A DNA stretch of 64,000 bases, taken from Chamaelirium japonicum (Eukaryota; Streptophyta; Magnoliopsida; Liliales; Melanthiaceae). The notes below the pieces were generated by a model. That model was not told the origin of the DNA and did not search any database. It saw only the letters and a program-made list of their open reading frames with translations. Where the stretch lies: positions 28,927,740 through 28,991,739 of the forward strand of contig OX393557.1 in the NCBI GenBank assembly GCA_947650365.1. Direction: 5' to 3'. This document shows positions 50,077-62,460 of the stretch, in pieces (position 1 is the first letter of the stretch; each line of letters begins with the position of its first letter). The translations under genes were made by a program, and so were the position numbers.

Positions 50077-51060
50077 TCAGTCTCCTACCTTAAATCTTCA
50101 TATATTTCAAAAAAATGATGTTTTTTTTTATATTTTTTTATAGGGTCAAGATCAGACCTCCATTCCACCCCTAGACTAACATCAGTTGTCTAACCAACAT
50201 TAACACAGATATCAGACCCTTCATTGATGTCCACTCTTTTTGTCCAAATAACTATCTCGGTCAGTGCTAAAGAAATGTGCAGGAATTGCAGGGGAGGTTG
50301 AACCTGACACTGGCCTGCTGGCGGTGAATTTGGATCACTTGGGCAATGGGGTTCATTTGCTACACCTGCTTCAGTGGGTTTTGTATGTTAATATGAGTTT
50401 TGTTGTGTATAATGTTTAGGACGAAGGATGATCTGTAAGCCTCCAACCCTTTGTAGAATGTCTTTATTTTTTAAAAAGTAAATTATGAAAAATTTTAATT
50501 GATTAATTAGAAATACTTAATTGCAATATGTCAGGAATGATTGTGTTGATGCTTGGGGATATCAATACGTTGCCAATGTTCTTTTACTTAAATTCTAATT
50601 TGTATTCTACAAAGATGTTTACTCTCTTCGTTTAGATTCCTGACAAAATTGTGAAATATTGAAGGGGTGCATCATGGTGGCGTGAGTTGAATCTGCGTAA
50701 CTAGCCTTATAGGTTTGCGTAACTAGCCTTATTGGGGTGGAGTGTTTCATCCCAACGGTGGAAAAGGCCGTTGGCTAGGAATTGATAGGGAGGTTTTAAA
50801 TTTCAGGTGGGTTTTGAGGACTCATTAGCTCTCATATCCTCTTCTAGAGTGGTTTGTTCGGTTTTGATCATTTGAAGTTTTAGAATTTAATAATTTCACC
50901 ATTATTATTGTATTAAATGAACCCCTCCTTTTTTTGTGTGGGTTTCAGATTTAAAACAATGTTTTTTTTCGTTCCCATCGAGTGATTTTATTACCGAAGG
51001 TGATCAAGTGTGTTCGCTGAAGAGGACGGTGGGAGTGGGGGGTGGCGATGCCCAAGGGTT
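50077..51060 (+). other. Helitron interior, unassigned
   Basis: AT-rich sequence without a recognisable fragment, followed from about 50995 by GCCGAAGGTGA-type text shared with the 3' parts of the small Helitrons at 8415 and 10936. Confidence 0.4.
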
Positions 51061-51090
51061 GTGTTGCCGCCGAAGGTGACCGTTGCAGTG

Positions 51091-51104
51091 CCGACAGGCA
51101 CGGG
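51091..51104 (+). other. Internal Helitron-type hairpin (first of two)
   Basis: A second perfect GTGCCGACAGGCAC stem-loop 212 bases before the terminal one. It is followed by GGGCATTCATATATAGACTA rather than CTAG, so it looks like an older terminator that no longer stops. Confidence 0.7.
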
Positions 51105-51326
51105 CATTCATATATAGACTAATCAAATATTACTATTGTTATTTTCGCTCAAAAAATATTGTCATCACCCTCGAAATATTGTTCTCTCGCTCAAAAATAT
51201 CATCACTTTTAAATTATTATTGCCACCTTTTAAATATTGCCTCTTTCCTCAAAATTTTATCACACCCTCAAAATATTTTTGTCGCCCTCAAAATCTTTTG
51301 CGTGCCGACAGGCACGGGCTTTACTA

Positions 51327-51785
<459 letters not shown>

Positions 51786-53020
51786 GATATGGATATGGAT
51801 ACAAAGGGATCGAAGGACGGGGATGATAGAGGGGGTCTGAACTAATTTGTAACTAGAGATTAAATAATATTTAATGATCATTTGGAAAATCATTAGTACT
51901 ATATATCTTTCTTTATCAACTGATGAATCACACCCCAATGAGTTAATCAAAATCAGTCCATATTACTCAGTCCATATTGCATGCGTTTCTTACTAATTTG
52001 TAACTGATTTAGTCCTCCTTGCATGGATGAAATGGTCCTAATTAAAGTCAGCATTGCATTGCTTTTTTTTATTTCTTTATTTATTAATCCATGGCATCAC
52101 ATGATTCACATGCATCTGTCCAGGTATAAGGTCATAAATAATGGCAGAATTCGAACTTGACCTCTTCTTTTCTTTTGGGATTATTAACATTAGCTCCTTA
52201 AAAAAAATTTCGTTTAACGTTAAGGGTATGTAAAGTTTGAATTTAACATTAAGCTCCTATAGTTGGATTAAAGCTAATACGAGTTCCTTTTCCCGCGCAT
52301 ATATAATTACCAAAAAAATTAGATGATAATTTTACCCCTATAAGTAAAGTGTAACAATTAAAGTAAAAGAGTAATTATCGGTAAAGAGCAAAAATTTGTT
52401 AGTTTTGACTAACACGGGCTACTTCTATTGTACTCAAGTAGTAATGGAACTTTTTAAATAACAATTTTAGCTCTATATATAAAGTGTAACAATCGTAGCA
52501 AAAAAGTAACAATTGGTAAAGTAACAATCCGTTAGCAAAGAGTAACAATTTGATATGGTAAAATGTCTTAATTGTAGATTGATTATAACAGGATTTCTGC
52601 TCATCTAGTCATAATATGATTTTTTTTGTGACTAAAAATGCTTTTAACTAAGCAAAACCAAGTGAATTCTATCTAGCACATAAAGAGTAATAATTAGGTA
52701 AAAAATACTAACTATTTGGTCATTTGACAGAATAAAATTATTTTTTATGAAAATATTTAGATAAAAAATAAAATTGTTTTGTGGTTTTAAATCGACAATC
52801 TGGAATGATTTCAATTGATTTTCATGCAAAGAAAGATTTGAATTAAGTTGATGGCAGCAAATGTAAATTTAATGGACTTGTGTTGGGTGTTATTCTTCTA
52901 TTTTTCTATTTGGTTCAACGAGATTTCAGGAAGGAGCTATTGTAATACTGGACTTGTAGGAGGGCTTATTGTAAGTTGATACCTTTGTTAGGGAGCCATC
53001 ACTAAGTTCCCTTTTTCTTA
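51786..53020. other. AT-rich spacer, no gene recognised
   Basis: Contains AGTAACAATT-type short repeats near 52345-52560. No open frame of note. Confidence 0.45.
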
Positions 53021-53452
53021 GGTTATTTAAACCTTGCACCCCCGACTTATACCCTTATTAGACTTTGACCCCCAAAACTTTAAATAATTAGATTGTGCCC
53101 ACCAATTTCACAGATTCCGTGCATGCGTCGTGGTTGACCAACGCTTGCTCACTTTGACGCCTGTGTATTCCCACATTGACAATACTATCCCTCCACAATT
53201 AGACTTGGCCTCTTCAATTGATAACAGCTTGTAGCTATATAACGACTATAAATGGGGGCCAAAATCATATGGGTAGTATTGTTAATATGGGAATGCGCAG
53301 AGGGTCACAGAGGGTTAGTGTGAGCAAAGCGTTGGTCAACCATGGAACGCGCACAAATCCGTAAAACTAGGAAGCATAGTTTAATTATGAAAAGTTTGGA
53401 AGTCTTAAGTCTAATTATGGGTATATGTTTAAGGGCAAGGTCAAAATAATCC
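53021..53452. mobile_element. Long-TIR MITE (Mutator-like candidate)
   Basis: Inverted arms of about 180 bases: GGTTATTTAAACCTTGCACC at the left against GGGCAAGGTCAAAATAATCC at the right, continuing through GTTGACCAACGCTTGCTCAC on the left and GTGAGCAAAGCGTTGGTCAAC on the right less one end base. T-rich flanks on both sides blur the target duplication. Long TIRs suggest a Mutator-like origin. Confidence 0.6.
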
Positions 53453-53973
53453 TTTTTTTTTTTTTTTTAAGACTTTTCCACCTTTGATTTTCTCCTACAT
53501 AGACTCATAATCGATCTTGACCTTTTCTTTTCTTCTTTTTTTTTTGTATAGATTTGAACATTTTGACATCGAATATGGTCATATATACTTTGTATGACCA
53601 CCAAACTCACACTCAATCGTTTGGCCCGGTCCGTCGGCTTGGCATGTATCACAGCCGCACGATGGCAAGCAACTCAAAAGTAAATCGCACTCTATCAACC
53701 ACCTGATGCATGTGGGCCCACTGATTGGGGCCGAGCCGACGGGAGAAAGTCTGAACTCTTGTTATTAAGGAGATCTAAAATTACAGAAAATAATTTATTG
53801 AGGCAATATGTATCATATATCCTTTGTTTTTGTTAGGAGAGCACACCAACAGTCCAGCAATGCAATAGTCATTAATTCATAATTTGATTTTGGGAAACTG
53901 GTATTAATGTTGAGTAATGTTACTCGTACAATCTAAAAAACAAACAAAACCCAATTGATGTCCATCGAGAATA
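53453..53973. other. Spacer
   Basis: Starts with a T-run and holds no recognisable gene or repeat. Confidence 0.4.
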
Positions 53974-54197
53974 GTGTGGTGGTACTTAGAGAATAGTGTG
54001 GTGCAAATATTGAGACAAATGTAATTCGATCAGCTATCTTGATGTCCATCAAGATCTGGCCATCCTGACCTGGCAGGTGATCACAGTCGTCCATTGCACT
54101 GAGCCTCAATGGTTAACCGTGGCAGAAAAATGGGCATCAAGATGGCTGATCAAATAGAATTTGCCTCAATATTACTATTCTCTAAGTACCACCACAC
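53974..54197. mobile_element. Inverted-repeat MITE, 224 bp
   Basis: GTGTGGTGGTACTTAGAGAA at the left pairs with TTCTCTAAGTACCACCACAC at the right, a perfect 20-base TIR, with further pairing AATATTGAGACAAAT on the left and ATTTGCCTCAATATT on the right. No clear target duplication. Confidence 0.65.
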
Positions 54198-54555
54198 TTT
54201 TAAAAAAATTTCCGAATACGTTCATGGCTTAATTTAGGAGTACCATGACCATAGGGAGGCTTGCACGATGTTGTCATGTCACTGCCCGTGTAGGACACCA
54301 CCGTTGCCACCTCTACTCGTGTAAACCCCCATCACTACCGTCGTGCTTGTGCAGTCGGGCGTCTCCCCTCCTCCATCATTCTTCTTCTTCCTCCTTCATG
54401 TTACCGGCCCCATCCTTTTCTTCGCACCCTCCTTCCTCATTCCTCCTTTTTTTTTATTATGTTGTCGGTCACGATAGAGGCAAGCACAGTCGCAAGCATG
54501 CCTACAAAGCAACAGGGTGCTGGGCTAGACGAACATTGGAGGAGGTACCGACGGG
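54198..54555. other. Spacer, C/T-rich
   Basis: A CTTCTTCCTCC-rich stretch. The 105-codon plus-strand frame is Ser/Pro/His-rich and not recognisable. Confidence 0.4.
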
Positions 54556-55330
54556 AACTTGAGCCAGCCCCCATACATCTTCAAAAAATATATTCACATC
54601 TTCCAAGTGGTATCGTCAACAAACGTAATGTAGTACCACGATCCTTCTAGTGAAGGAACTTGAGCCAGCACCCACACAGCTGTATGTATCAATTCAAGCT
54701 TCTTAAGCTTTGGAGATCTCCCAATTTTGTTGAAGTTGACATTGTGTTGCTTCTTGAAGATGCGCGCAGTACCCGCAATAGTTCATATCTACGTGCTTCA
54801 GGCCATGTATATATCTTGCCCTTTGAAAGCACGATCTTTATACCCTTCTCACTTATGTGACCATGTCTGCAATGCCACACCTTGGCATCCGGACTTGACT
54901 CGGCAACTACTCCGGAGTTGGTTGTGTCCTCTGCGATGTACAGTGTGCCTTTCTTCTTGTCGTGTGCTATCATCATAGCTCATCTAGACATCTAATTCCA
55001 AGAGTCACCTTCAAAAGTGGTTCTATATCCAGACTCATCTAGCTAACCAACAAAAATTAGATTTTGCTTCATTTGAGAGACGTATCACACATCCTTCAAT
55101 TTCAAGCATATCCCATTAGACATCGCTCTCTCTTCATCGCCTTTGCCAGTTACACTACAAGGCTCATCATCGTCCAGAGAAAAATATTGCCAAAGTCTCC
55201 TTGCACATAGTTGCACAGGATATCCTTCCGGCCTGTAGCGTGAAACAATGCGTCCAAGTCAAGCACCAATGACTCATCGCTGATGACCAAAGAGAAAATT
55301 AGAGTATCAAAAGAGTTATTACTGAAATCG
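54556..55330 (-). mobile_element. Copia pol fragment, GAG-pre-integrase/integrase (fossil)
   Basis: On the minus strand, KKGTLYIAEDTTNSGVVAES and VWHCRHGHISEKGIKI are the Copia GAG-pre-integrase motif with its H..HC-type zinc ligands. Integrase-like text follows toward lower coordinates. Broken by several lesions. Confidence 0.75.
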
Positions 55331-55549
55331 CTAAGTACCTGCTAGGGTGTTCTCGTAGCACGGAGGAAACAATACCAATTCAAATTTCTTTGCAATGTAT
55401 GGATCGGTCTTTTTTTGACGAGACACACTAGGTAATGATATGTGGAATGATTCCTAGTCTCAACTGTAATATTCTGTCTTAGATAGATTCTGCCTATATA
55501 GTTGCTCTACTCATAAGGAATCTTGCTCGAACTTTTAAGAGAATACCAA

Positions 55550-57409
55550 TGTTAGGAATCAAAAGTTCAAACTCACACCTCTCTAATGCTCACTATGACT
55601 GAGGCATGCAATAGGCTTTATAGGCAAAGCATACAAGACCCTAAATATAGCAGTATAATGTAAAGTGCATAAAGGATATTTATGTGGAAACCCAGAGGGG
55701 ACAAACCACACCGGGATCCTTATATCGGAAGTGCAAGTAATCCACTGGAAAGGGTGAATGTACAAAGTACAGAGGATTACCTTAGATGAATTGCAGCGAT
55801 CTACAACCCAACCTTGACGTATCCCACAAATAGGCATTTCACGGATTGCTCGGTTTGGCACACCACAATCATCGCATACAAACTCTCATAACCTCCTTTA
55901 TGTAAACGTTGCAGCTTTCCGCCCTCGGACTCCTAAGCATCACTAGCTTCTTGCTCAGTTTGCACGTGCATGCTCAAGCAGTCATAACCATGAGGCACCA
56001 CCACCCGTCAGCAATGGATAGCAATGGATGGATCCAAAGCTATCTAACCCTAGGATTTGTCGCCCCAAATTTCCTATAGGGGGACCTTCAAGCCGTAGAG
56101 AAGGATTTCTACCCAAGGGTATTCGACTCTCTAATGACTTGTCTTCCCCAATTTCCTATGAGGGAGCCTTCTAGCATTGGAGAATGATTTTCGGTCCCAG
56201 TACCAGGAGTGACCCACCACATGGGATTTAGCTAGTCTTTGGTTAAGAGACGAAGTACCACAGTGAGAGAGACTGATCCTACTCAAAATACAATAAACTA
56301 TAGCAATTCAGGAAGAACCATCCAAGCACTTAAGGGAATCGATAAAACAAGTGTCAAATCTTCGATAAAGCTCAAGTCCACACACACACACACACACACA
56401 CACTCTACAAGAGAGGAGTCAAAAGTTTCATCTCTTCCCATGCTCCACACCATACACATGAGGAGACCCTATAAGAAAATTGCACTTGTCATCTTGGGAG
56501 TCAAAGGAGCCATGGTGGAGTTAGGCGGTCTAGGTACGGGAGAAGAACTCTTCTCAAAAAAACACAAGCCTTCTCCAAAAACCCAAACAAGAGAGATCGT
56601 GAGTCTACCCAAGTGCACCCATATTTATACCTGGGCCATGGTTCGGACCCATTAGGCCAAAACAGTTCGCACCCAGGTGGGAAACATAATAGAGGAAACT
56701 GAGCCCACCTAGAAATTGGTCTCGACCAACCAGTTGTCATAAACCAACGATCCAGGCCGTGGCAGTCCCTGGGCGATCCGTACCACCAAGTGCTTGTCAT
56801 TAGGACGAGAGACAACCATGAGTTAACCTCGGGCCGTACCTGACCACAAAACACCATGGCTAAGCTCTCAAGTACACAGGTTGCACTAGGTCAAGTATTC
56901 ACTTGCATCGAGTGTGCAATGCTCTTTTAGCCACACGAACCAACAACACAAAACCTCCGGAAAAACTCGAAAACCAAAAAGCTATGGGCTCAGCCGAGAA
57001 GCAAAGCAAATACAAAACCCAACAAATTCGGTTCAAAAGCAAGTTTTGAGAAGCATAATTTGGAAAATGATCAATTGGGAGAATTCAGAGAAACACGAGA
57101 GAAACCAATGGCCATGGAACAAAACAAACACAAGGGTAGAGAGTTCTAAGTACCCAAAAGTAAAGAGTATGAGATATACCTTTGGATAGGAGTGAGTTGA
57201 AAAATTGATCTTTCAGCTGAAACTGTGCAGCTAGCACTGATGATGTCTTCGTAGGCTGTGAATTGCTGACACATCTAGCACGCAACACTCAAACTTAAAC
57301 CTCATTCTCACTGGGTGCGTTTTGAGCACACAAATTTATGTATTTATTTGGAAGGAGGTCTTGAGCACATAAATTATTGCAATATGGTCGGACACTCTTG
57401 GCGTTAACA
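55550..57409 (-). mobile_element. Copia LTR (1.86 kb)
   Basis: TGTTA...TAACA ends (55550 and 57409). On the minus strand an ATAGGGAGATTG polypurine-like tract lies just upstream at about 57410-57421, and a TTGGTATTCTC primer-binding-like string just downstream, ending near 55539. Internal Copia sequence therefore adjoins both sides. Confidence 0.65.
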
Positions 57410-58021
57410 ATCTCCCTATTTTGTATAATTTTTTGTCAAAACACTATAATCAACACTCATGGAAGTGACAAATACCATTTTCTCTTTCCATTAAAGAACA
57501 ATCACTCAAGCATGACTCGAAGAGATGAGTTTGCAACCACTCAGACAAGACTTAGACTCTAGAGAATAACAACTGACGAGTCAAAGTCTGTTCCTGTAAT
57601 CTGTACACTTCCAAATAAGTTTATCAGATCTTTCTCTCAACACCTGAACAAAAATGTTAGTTCTCCTCCCACTTCATCGAAAAATGAACAATATGTATAT
57701 AGTGAAAAAGAGGAGACTACGTACAAGAGACATCAACTCAAAAGTAGAGTCTGAGGAAGAAAGATGAAGGTGTGTGCAGTGAAACAAGAGGTAAACACAT
57801 AAATCACAACTGTTCTTCGGAATTCTGCCTCAAGCCTAGCTATGCTGCCGCAGTTCACTTTCTTGAAAACCCAAAATTGTCACCTGAATTGGAGCCAAAT
57901 GGGAGCTGCGGTAGGCCCAAGGTCCGGTTTAAGGACAAACTGACATTGAAAGGTCTCATCCTCAAGAAACCAGACAAGGAAAGTAAGCTCCCTGCTTCGT
58001 TGATTTCTTCCCTCCCTCATT
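57410..58021 (-). mobile_element. Copia 3' internal non-coding region
   Basis: Sequence upstream (minus strand) of the polypurine tract of the LTR at 55550-57409, without a recognisable reading frame. Boundaries are inferred from the context. Confidence 0.4.
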
Positions 58022-58023
58022 GA

Positions 58024-58024
58024 C

Positions 58025-58053
<29 letters not shown>
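58024..58053. repeat. Poly-G run
   Basis: About 30 consecutive G residues on the plus strand, potentially G-quadruplex forming and prone to length error. Confidence 0.9.
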
Positions 58054-58055
<2 letters not shown>

Positions 58056-58364
58056 AGGGTGGGGCTCTTAGGATCCAATTTCTGATTCTTCTATTGGCAA
58101 TATGTCATGGTTCCCACCTTGTTGCGGTTTCATGTCCCACCGTCAGGCGGTGTTTCGGCCTGGTGGGCGACTCTGGGTTTGTGCCTTTTGTGCCTCCATG
58201 TTCTCCCCATCTGCGGGGCGGTTTTTTGGGTTTGCGCCGGCTTGTGGCGCCTCCTGGAGGTCCACTTGTGAACTCCCCTTGAAATACCAAAAAAAAAAAA
58301 AAAAAATTGTCAGCTGAAGGAGTGTTGATCACTATTACTTCCCCTTTTTGGCATAAAAAGATAT
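58054..58364. other. Spacer between poly-G and short-LTR element 2
   Basis: Includes an A-run at about 58288-58305. The minus strand near 58340-58364 has GCCAAAAAGGGGAAG text, a second polypurine-like tract such as occurs in some Copia lineages. Confidence 0.4.
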
Positions 58365-58872
58365 CAAAGTATTAGATGTAGTGTGTGTGTGTGTTAGTAT
58401 TCTATTAGTCCCACAATGAGTGTGCCGAGAGATCGGCCAGCACTTGGTTAGCACTTGGTTAATACAAGGAGATTTTCTCCCCAATCCTATTCTCTCTCCC
58501 CCTCTCTTCGTAACATGGTATCAGAGCCAACCCTCGCCTAGGGTTTCGACGCTCTCCTCTCTGGCCTCGGCCTCCTCGGTCGTCGTCGACGACATCGAGG
58601 AGGCCGGGAAGAAAATAAAATTTTTCTTTTTTTCGTCTCTTGCGGCTCTTGAGAGGTCCCGGCCCCGTCTCCGCACCGCAGCGGCTCCGTCTCCGGCCCC
58701 GGACCCGTCTCCTGCTCCGCACCGCAGCGGCCCCGACCCCGGCGCTGCGCCCGTGCCCCGGCGCTGCGCCCGTCCCCTGCTCTGCACCGTCTCCGGCACC
58801 GTCCCCTGCGCTGCGCTTCGCTCCGGCCCGGCCGAGCAGCGTCACCCAGCACCGGAGCCGAACCCGGCGAGC

Positions 58873-59010
58873 TGCCCGCGGGACTTGAACGCGGCGTGCC
58901 CTGCTCGAGCTGCGGGTGGTGGGGCCCGACGGCGACATGGGGGCCTGCATGGCGTTCCGGCGGCCGGAGTTTTGTTGCACGGGGGCGTTCCGGAGCCCTT
59001 GCCGCTGCTG
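58873..59010 (+). pseudogene. Captured thaumatin-like protein (PR-5) fragment
   Basis: Inside short-LTR element 2: CPRDLNAACP, then ELRVVGPDGD and RRPEFCCTGAF. These match the CP.DLNAACP-ELRV...DG and (N/R)PE(F/Y)CCTGAFG motifs of plant thaumatin-like proteins, with conserved disulfide cysteines. Sense orientation relative to the element. The source gene is not in the window. Confidence 0.75.
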
Positions 59011-60114
59011 GCGCCCGGATCTCTCTCTCTCGTCTCCGACACTCTCGCTCTCTCCCGGATCTCTCTCGTCTCCTTGTATCCGACACTCTCGCTCTCTCCC
59101 GGAGCCCTTGCCGTGCCCTCCGGCCCTTCGCCAGCGCCGGCCTTTCGTCCGCGCCGGCCGGTCGTCCGTGCCCACCTCGCCGTGCCCGCCGGCCCGAAGC
59201 CATCGGCCCATCACCCACTTCTCTCCCGTCTCCGACTCGCTCGCTCTCTCCCTTTCCTTTTCTGAAACGGAGTGGGCCGAGCGACACACAGTTAACACAT
59301 CTATGTGTCCTGATGTGTCCTATGTGTCCCGGTGATGTCTCTGGTATCATTATTAGATGTAGGTGTGTCCCTTCATATCCATTATTAGATGTAGTGTGTG
59401 TCCCTGCATTAGATGTAGTGTGTGTCCCTGCAAATCCATTATTAGATGTAGGTGGTGTCCCGGTGGTGTCCCGGTGGTGTCTCCTCTTTTTATTAAATCT
59501 TTCTAGCCATCCGATTTGCATCCCCTTCTCTCTCTGGTTTGATGACAGCCGTGCATGCATGCATCCAGATCCTCCCTCTCATCTGATCATCTCTCTCCCT
59601 CTCTTGATCTGTGGCTCTTTCTCTATACAAATGATCACAGCCATCCGATTTGCATCGAATGACTGTGATTTACGATTTGCTGCCCGTGTGTGTTCTCTTT
59701 CTATTCTCTCTCAGATCCCTTTTAGCTTGAGGCTGTGCTTTATGCTTCACCTATGCTCTACACTCGATCCAACCCGGTGATCCCATTTTGAGTTTGAGTC
59801 TGACTCTACGCCGTGCGTTCTCTCTGCGGCCCTGCGCTCGAGCTACCGCTCCTCCTTTGGCTCCAGCCCGCGCCCATCAGTCTTGCTGGCTGCCGAAGCC
59901 CTAAGCCGTTTGATCCGGCCACCTTGGCGCCCTGTGCCTTTGCGCTTTGTCGTCCCGCGCCCGCCGTCCGCTGCACCTTGAGCTTTGTCAGCCCGTCTTG
60001 CACCATATGCCCTTGCGCTTTGTCGATTCGCCTACCCCATCGCTTCGCTCCGTGCCCTTGCGCCTTGGTATTTTTGCGCTCTGCGCCCTACCGATCCGCC
60101 TTGCCGGCTTTTAG

Positions 60115-60340
60115 ATCCTCTTTAGTTCCGGTCACACTTGTTTTGTGCCGGCTTTTGGATCCTTTATCGTTCCGGTCACACTTGTCTTGTGCCGGCTTTT
60201 GATCCTCTCTAGTTCCGGTCACACTTGTTTTGTGCCGGCTTTTGGATCCTTTCTCGTTCCGGTCACACTTGTCTTGTGCCGGCTTTTGATCCTCTCTAGT
60301 TCCGGTCACACTGGTTTTGTGCCGGCTTTCGGATCCTCTT
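60115..60340 (+). repeat. 44-bp tandem repeat in short-LTR element 2
   Basis: About five units of TTCCGGTCACACTTG with TTGTGCCGGCTTTTGATCC, the same unit as at 44690-45262 but fewer copies. Confidence 0.9.
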
Positions 60341-61015
60341 CCTTTCCTTGGTCTTATGACCCTATCAGAGCTACGACTCTTTCTCTTCTCCCTATTCTTT
60401 GTCTGTGATGATTGAGATCTTCTAAGAGGTGTCAAGTACTTGCTTCGGCCGGGTGCTTGCCTCTTATGAGGTCTCAAGCATTCACATCTTTTCTTAGCCG
60501 CTCTCTCTCTCCTTTCGGCCTCCTTTATTGCCGACTTCCATCACCGTCGGCTTCCTCCGCTCAGATCCTTAGTGATCAATGCCAATTCTCCCGGTTGACC
60601 TGTTTACAGGTTGGCCGGGTTCCCCCGGTTGTCCTGCTTGCAGGTCAATCGGGTTTCCAGGACGACTTGCTTGCAGGTCGTCCTGGCACTATCTTTACTT
60701 TACAGCATAAAAAAAAAAAAAGGGTTATTTGATGTTTTTTTTTTTCTTTTTTCTTTCTTTCTCCTTCCTTTTATTAAGCAAACTGATGTCGGTTTATACC
60801 ATACATCAGTTTGACGGGGGGTATTAGATGTAGTGTGTGTGTGTGTGTTAGTATTCTATTAGTCCCACCTCGGTTGTGGTAACATTATGGTGTGAGTTCT
60901 CTCTCTATATAAAGAGAGGTAGTCTTATGTAATGTAATTGTGTGATCAATGAGATAATACAAGGAGATTTTCTCCCCAATCCTATTCTCTCTCCCCCTCT
61001 CTTCGTAACACAAAG

Positions 61016-62080
61016 GAAGCTATAAATGAAGATGATATGCATGAATGAATTACTGCAAGACATGCAAACACTTGTTTTACTATTGATATCCAAAAGATGC
61101 AGAATGCAATGATACCATGAGAACACACCTAAGAGAGACCTAACAATATCAGTGTTGTTCACTTCTAGGGATAGGTTCCAATATCTCACATCTCCCCAAT
61201 GGCAAAGGTCAGCTTTTAACAGCTGAAACAACCACCACTTACACCGCAACAGATCATAGAAAGACAAATCTTGGTAAAGGTGGTCAAGATACTGTACGCA
61301 AACACTCTGAAGTCTGAAGTCGATTTCATACAGGAAGTATATAGTATCGAAGGTATTACTCTACGATGTAGTGAAAAAGACCTAATCAGAGACTGAACTC
61401 GGTTTGATCGCAAAGTCATATAAGGTGAATTTCTACACTTAAAAGTAAGCAGAAGGCAAACCTAGCTAGCCACTGGACAACGCATACTATTAAATATTTT
61501 TATGGAGTTTTCATATCAGCTAATGTTTTAAGTTATCCAAATCCAGTCCGACATTATAAAATAACACTTATGGTTATGCCTGACCTAAAGCTCAACCTTA
61601 ATGCTTCGTAGCCTTTTCCATGGTACGCAACTCAGCACTTTGTGCAGATTTTGATTTTTCCAAAATAAGCTACGCACAAGTTTTAGTATTTTTACTCAGG
61701 CAGGTTTCACCTTTATTTTCATCACCTCTTAAGTTAGGAGGGCTAGCATGTGGTCAGCCAAATAAGGTGACTCGAGGAACTCATGTTTATTGGTCAACCC
61801 TAATAGCTAATGTGGTTTCAATGAATGAGAAGACACCCAACAAGAGACACATAGGACACATGTTAAGACCTCCTAGTTGTGATCCACGAGTATCAGAGCA
61901 AAAGGGAAAGACATGCAAACTAAGAATGCAATGCTCAAAAAACATTGTTATATATAAAATTTACAAGTGAATATACCTACATGTGCCATGATGTATAATA
62001 AAAGTATATACAATGAAGGGATTCATATAAGATGGATATCACCCGATGCCGTAGAGACAAATGGATGCTCTAAGAGAGCA
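61016..62080 (-). mobile_element. Copia-derived non-coding sequence, probable
   Basis: Continues from the CAAAG duplication of the inserted element toward the RNase H fragment at 62080. No gene is recognised. Assignment to the Copia is by position only. Confidence 0.35.
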
Positions 62081-62460
62081 AAAATAATGTGCATCCAAGG
62101 CCTTTGTGAATATGTAAGCTAACTGTCTTTTTTGTCAATGTACTCGAGGCAGATGATTCCCTGCTTCACCAACTCCTGAATGAAGTGATATCCGATGTCA
62201 ATATGTTTGGTTCGAAAGTGTTGGACTGGATTTTTCAAAATATGTATTGTGCGCTAATTATTGCAGTAGATCGTCATCTGTTCCTCACTCAGCCCACAGT
62301 CAGTCAGCATCTGTTCCATCCACAACATTTCAGTGCATCAAAATCTAATGATAATGTACTCTGCTCCTACAGTGGACAGAGAAATAGAATTTAGATTTCT
62401 TATTATGCTAGAGCCCAATCTCATAAGTTTCTCTGATGTATCTAATGATTGATTTAACTG
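62080..62460 (-). mobile_element. Copia RNase H fragment (fossil)
   Basis: On the minus strand, short translated pieces resemble the KHIDI.YHFIR...G...L.Y..T..Q.ADI.TK.L ending of Copia RNase H. Broken by several lesions. Its orientation matches the LTR at 55550-57409. Confidence 0.55.

Larger units (their letters stand above)
58370..61010 (+). mobile_element. Short-LTR non-autonomous retroelement 2 with captured host fragment
   Basis: LTRs at 58370-58515 and 60822-61010, TATTAGATG to CGTAACA, flanked by an exact CAAAG duplication (58365-58369 and 61011-61015). Primer binding site TGGTATCAGAGCC from 58516; GACGGGGGG tract before the 3' LTR. The two LTRs differ in length. It is the same family as 42867-45844: shared 5' and 3' internal parts, but a different captured block in between. 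No gag or pol. Confidence 0.85.

Noticed and set aside
58459-59560. Long minus-strand frames of 279 and 340 codons over short-LTR element 2
   Set aside because: GC-rich antisense shadows of the element; the recognisable host similarity is on the plus strand.
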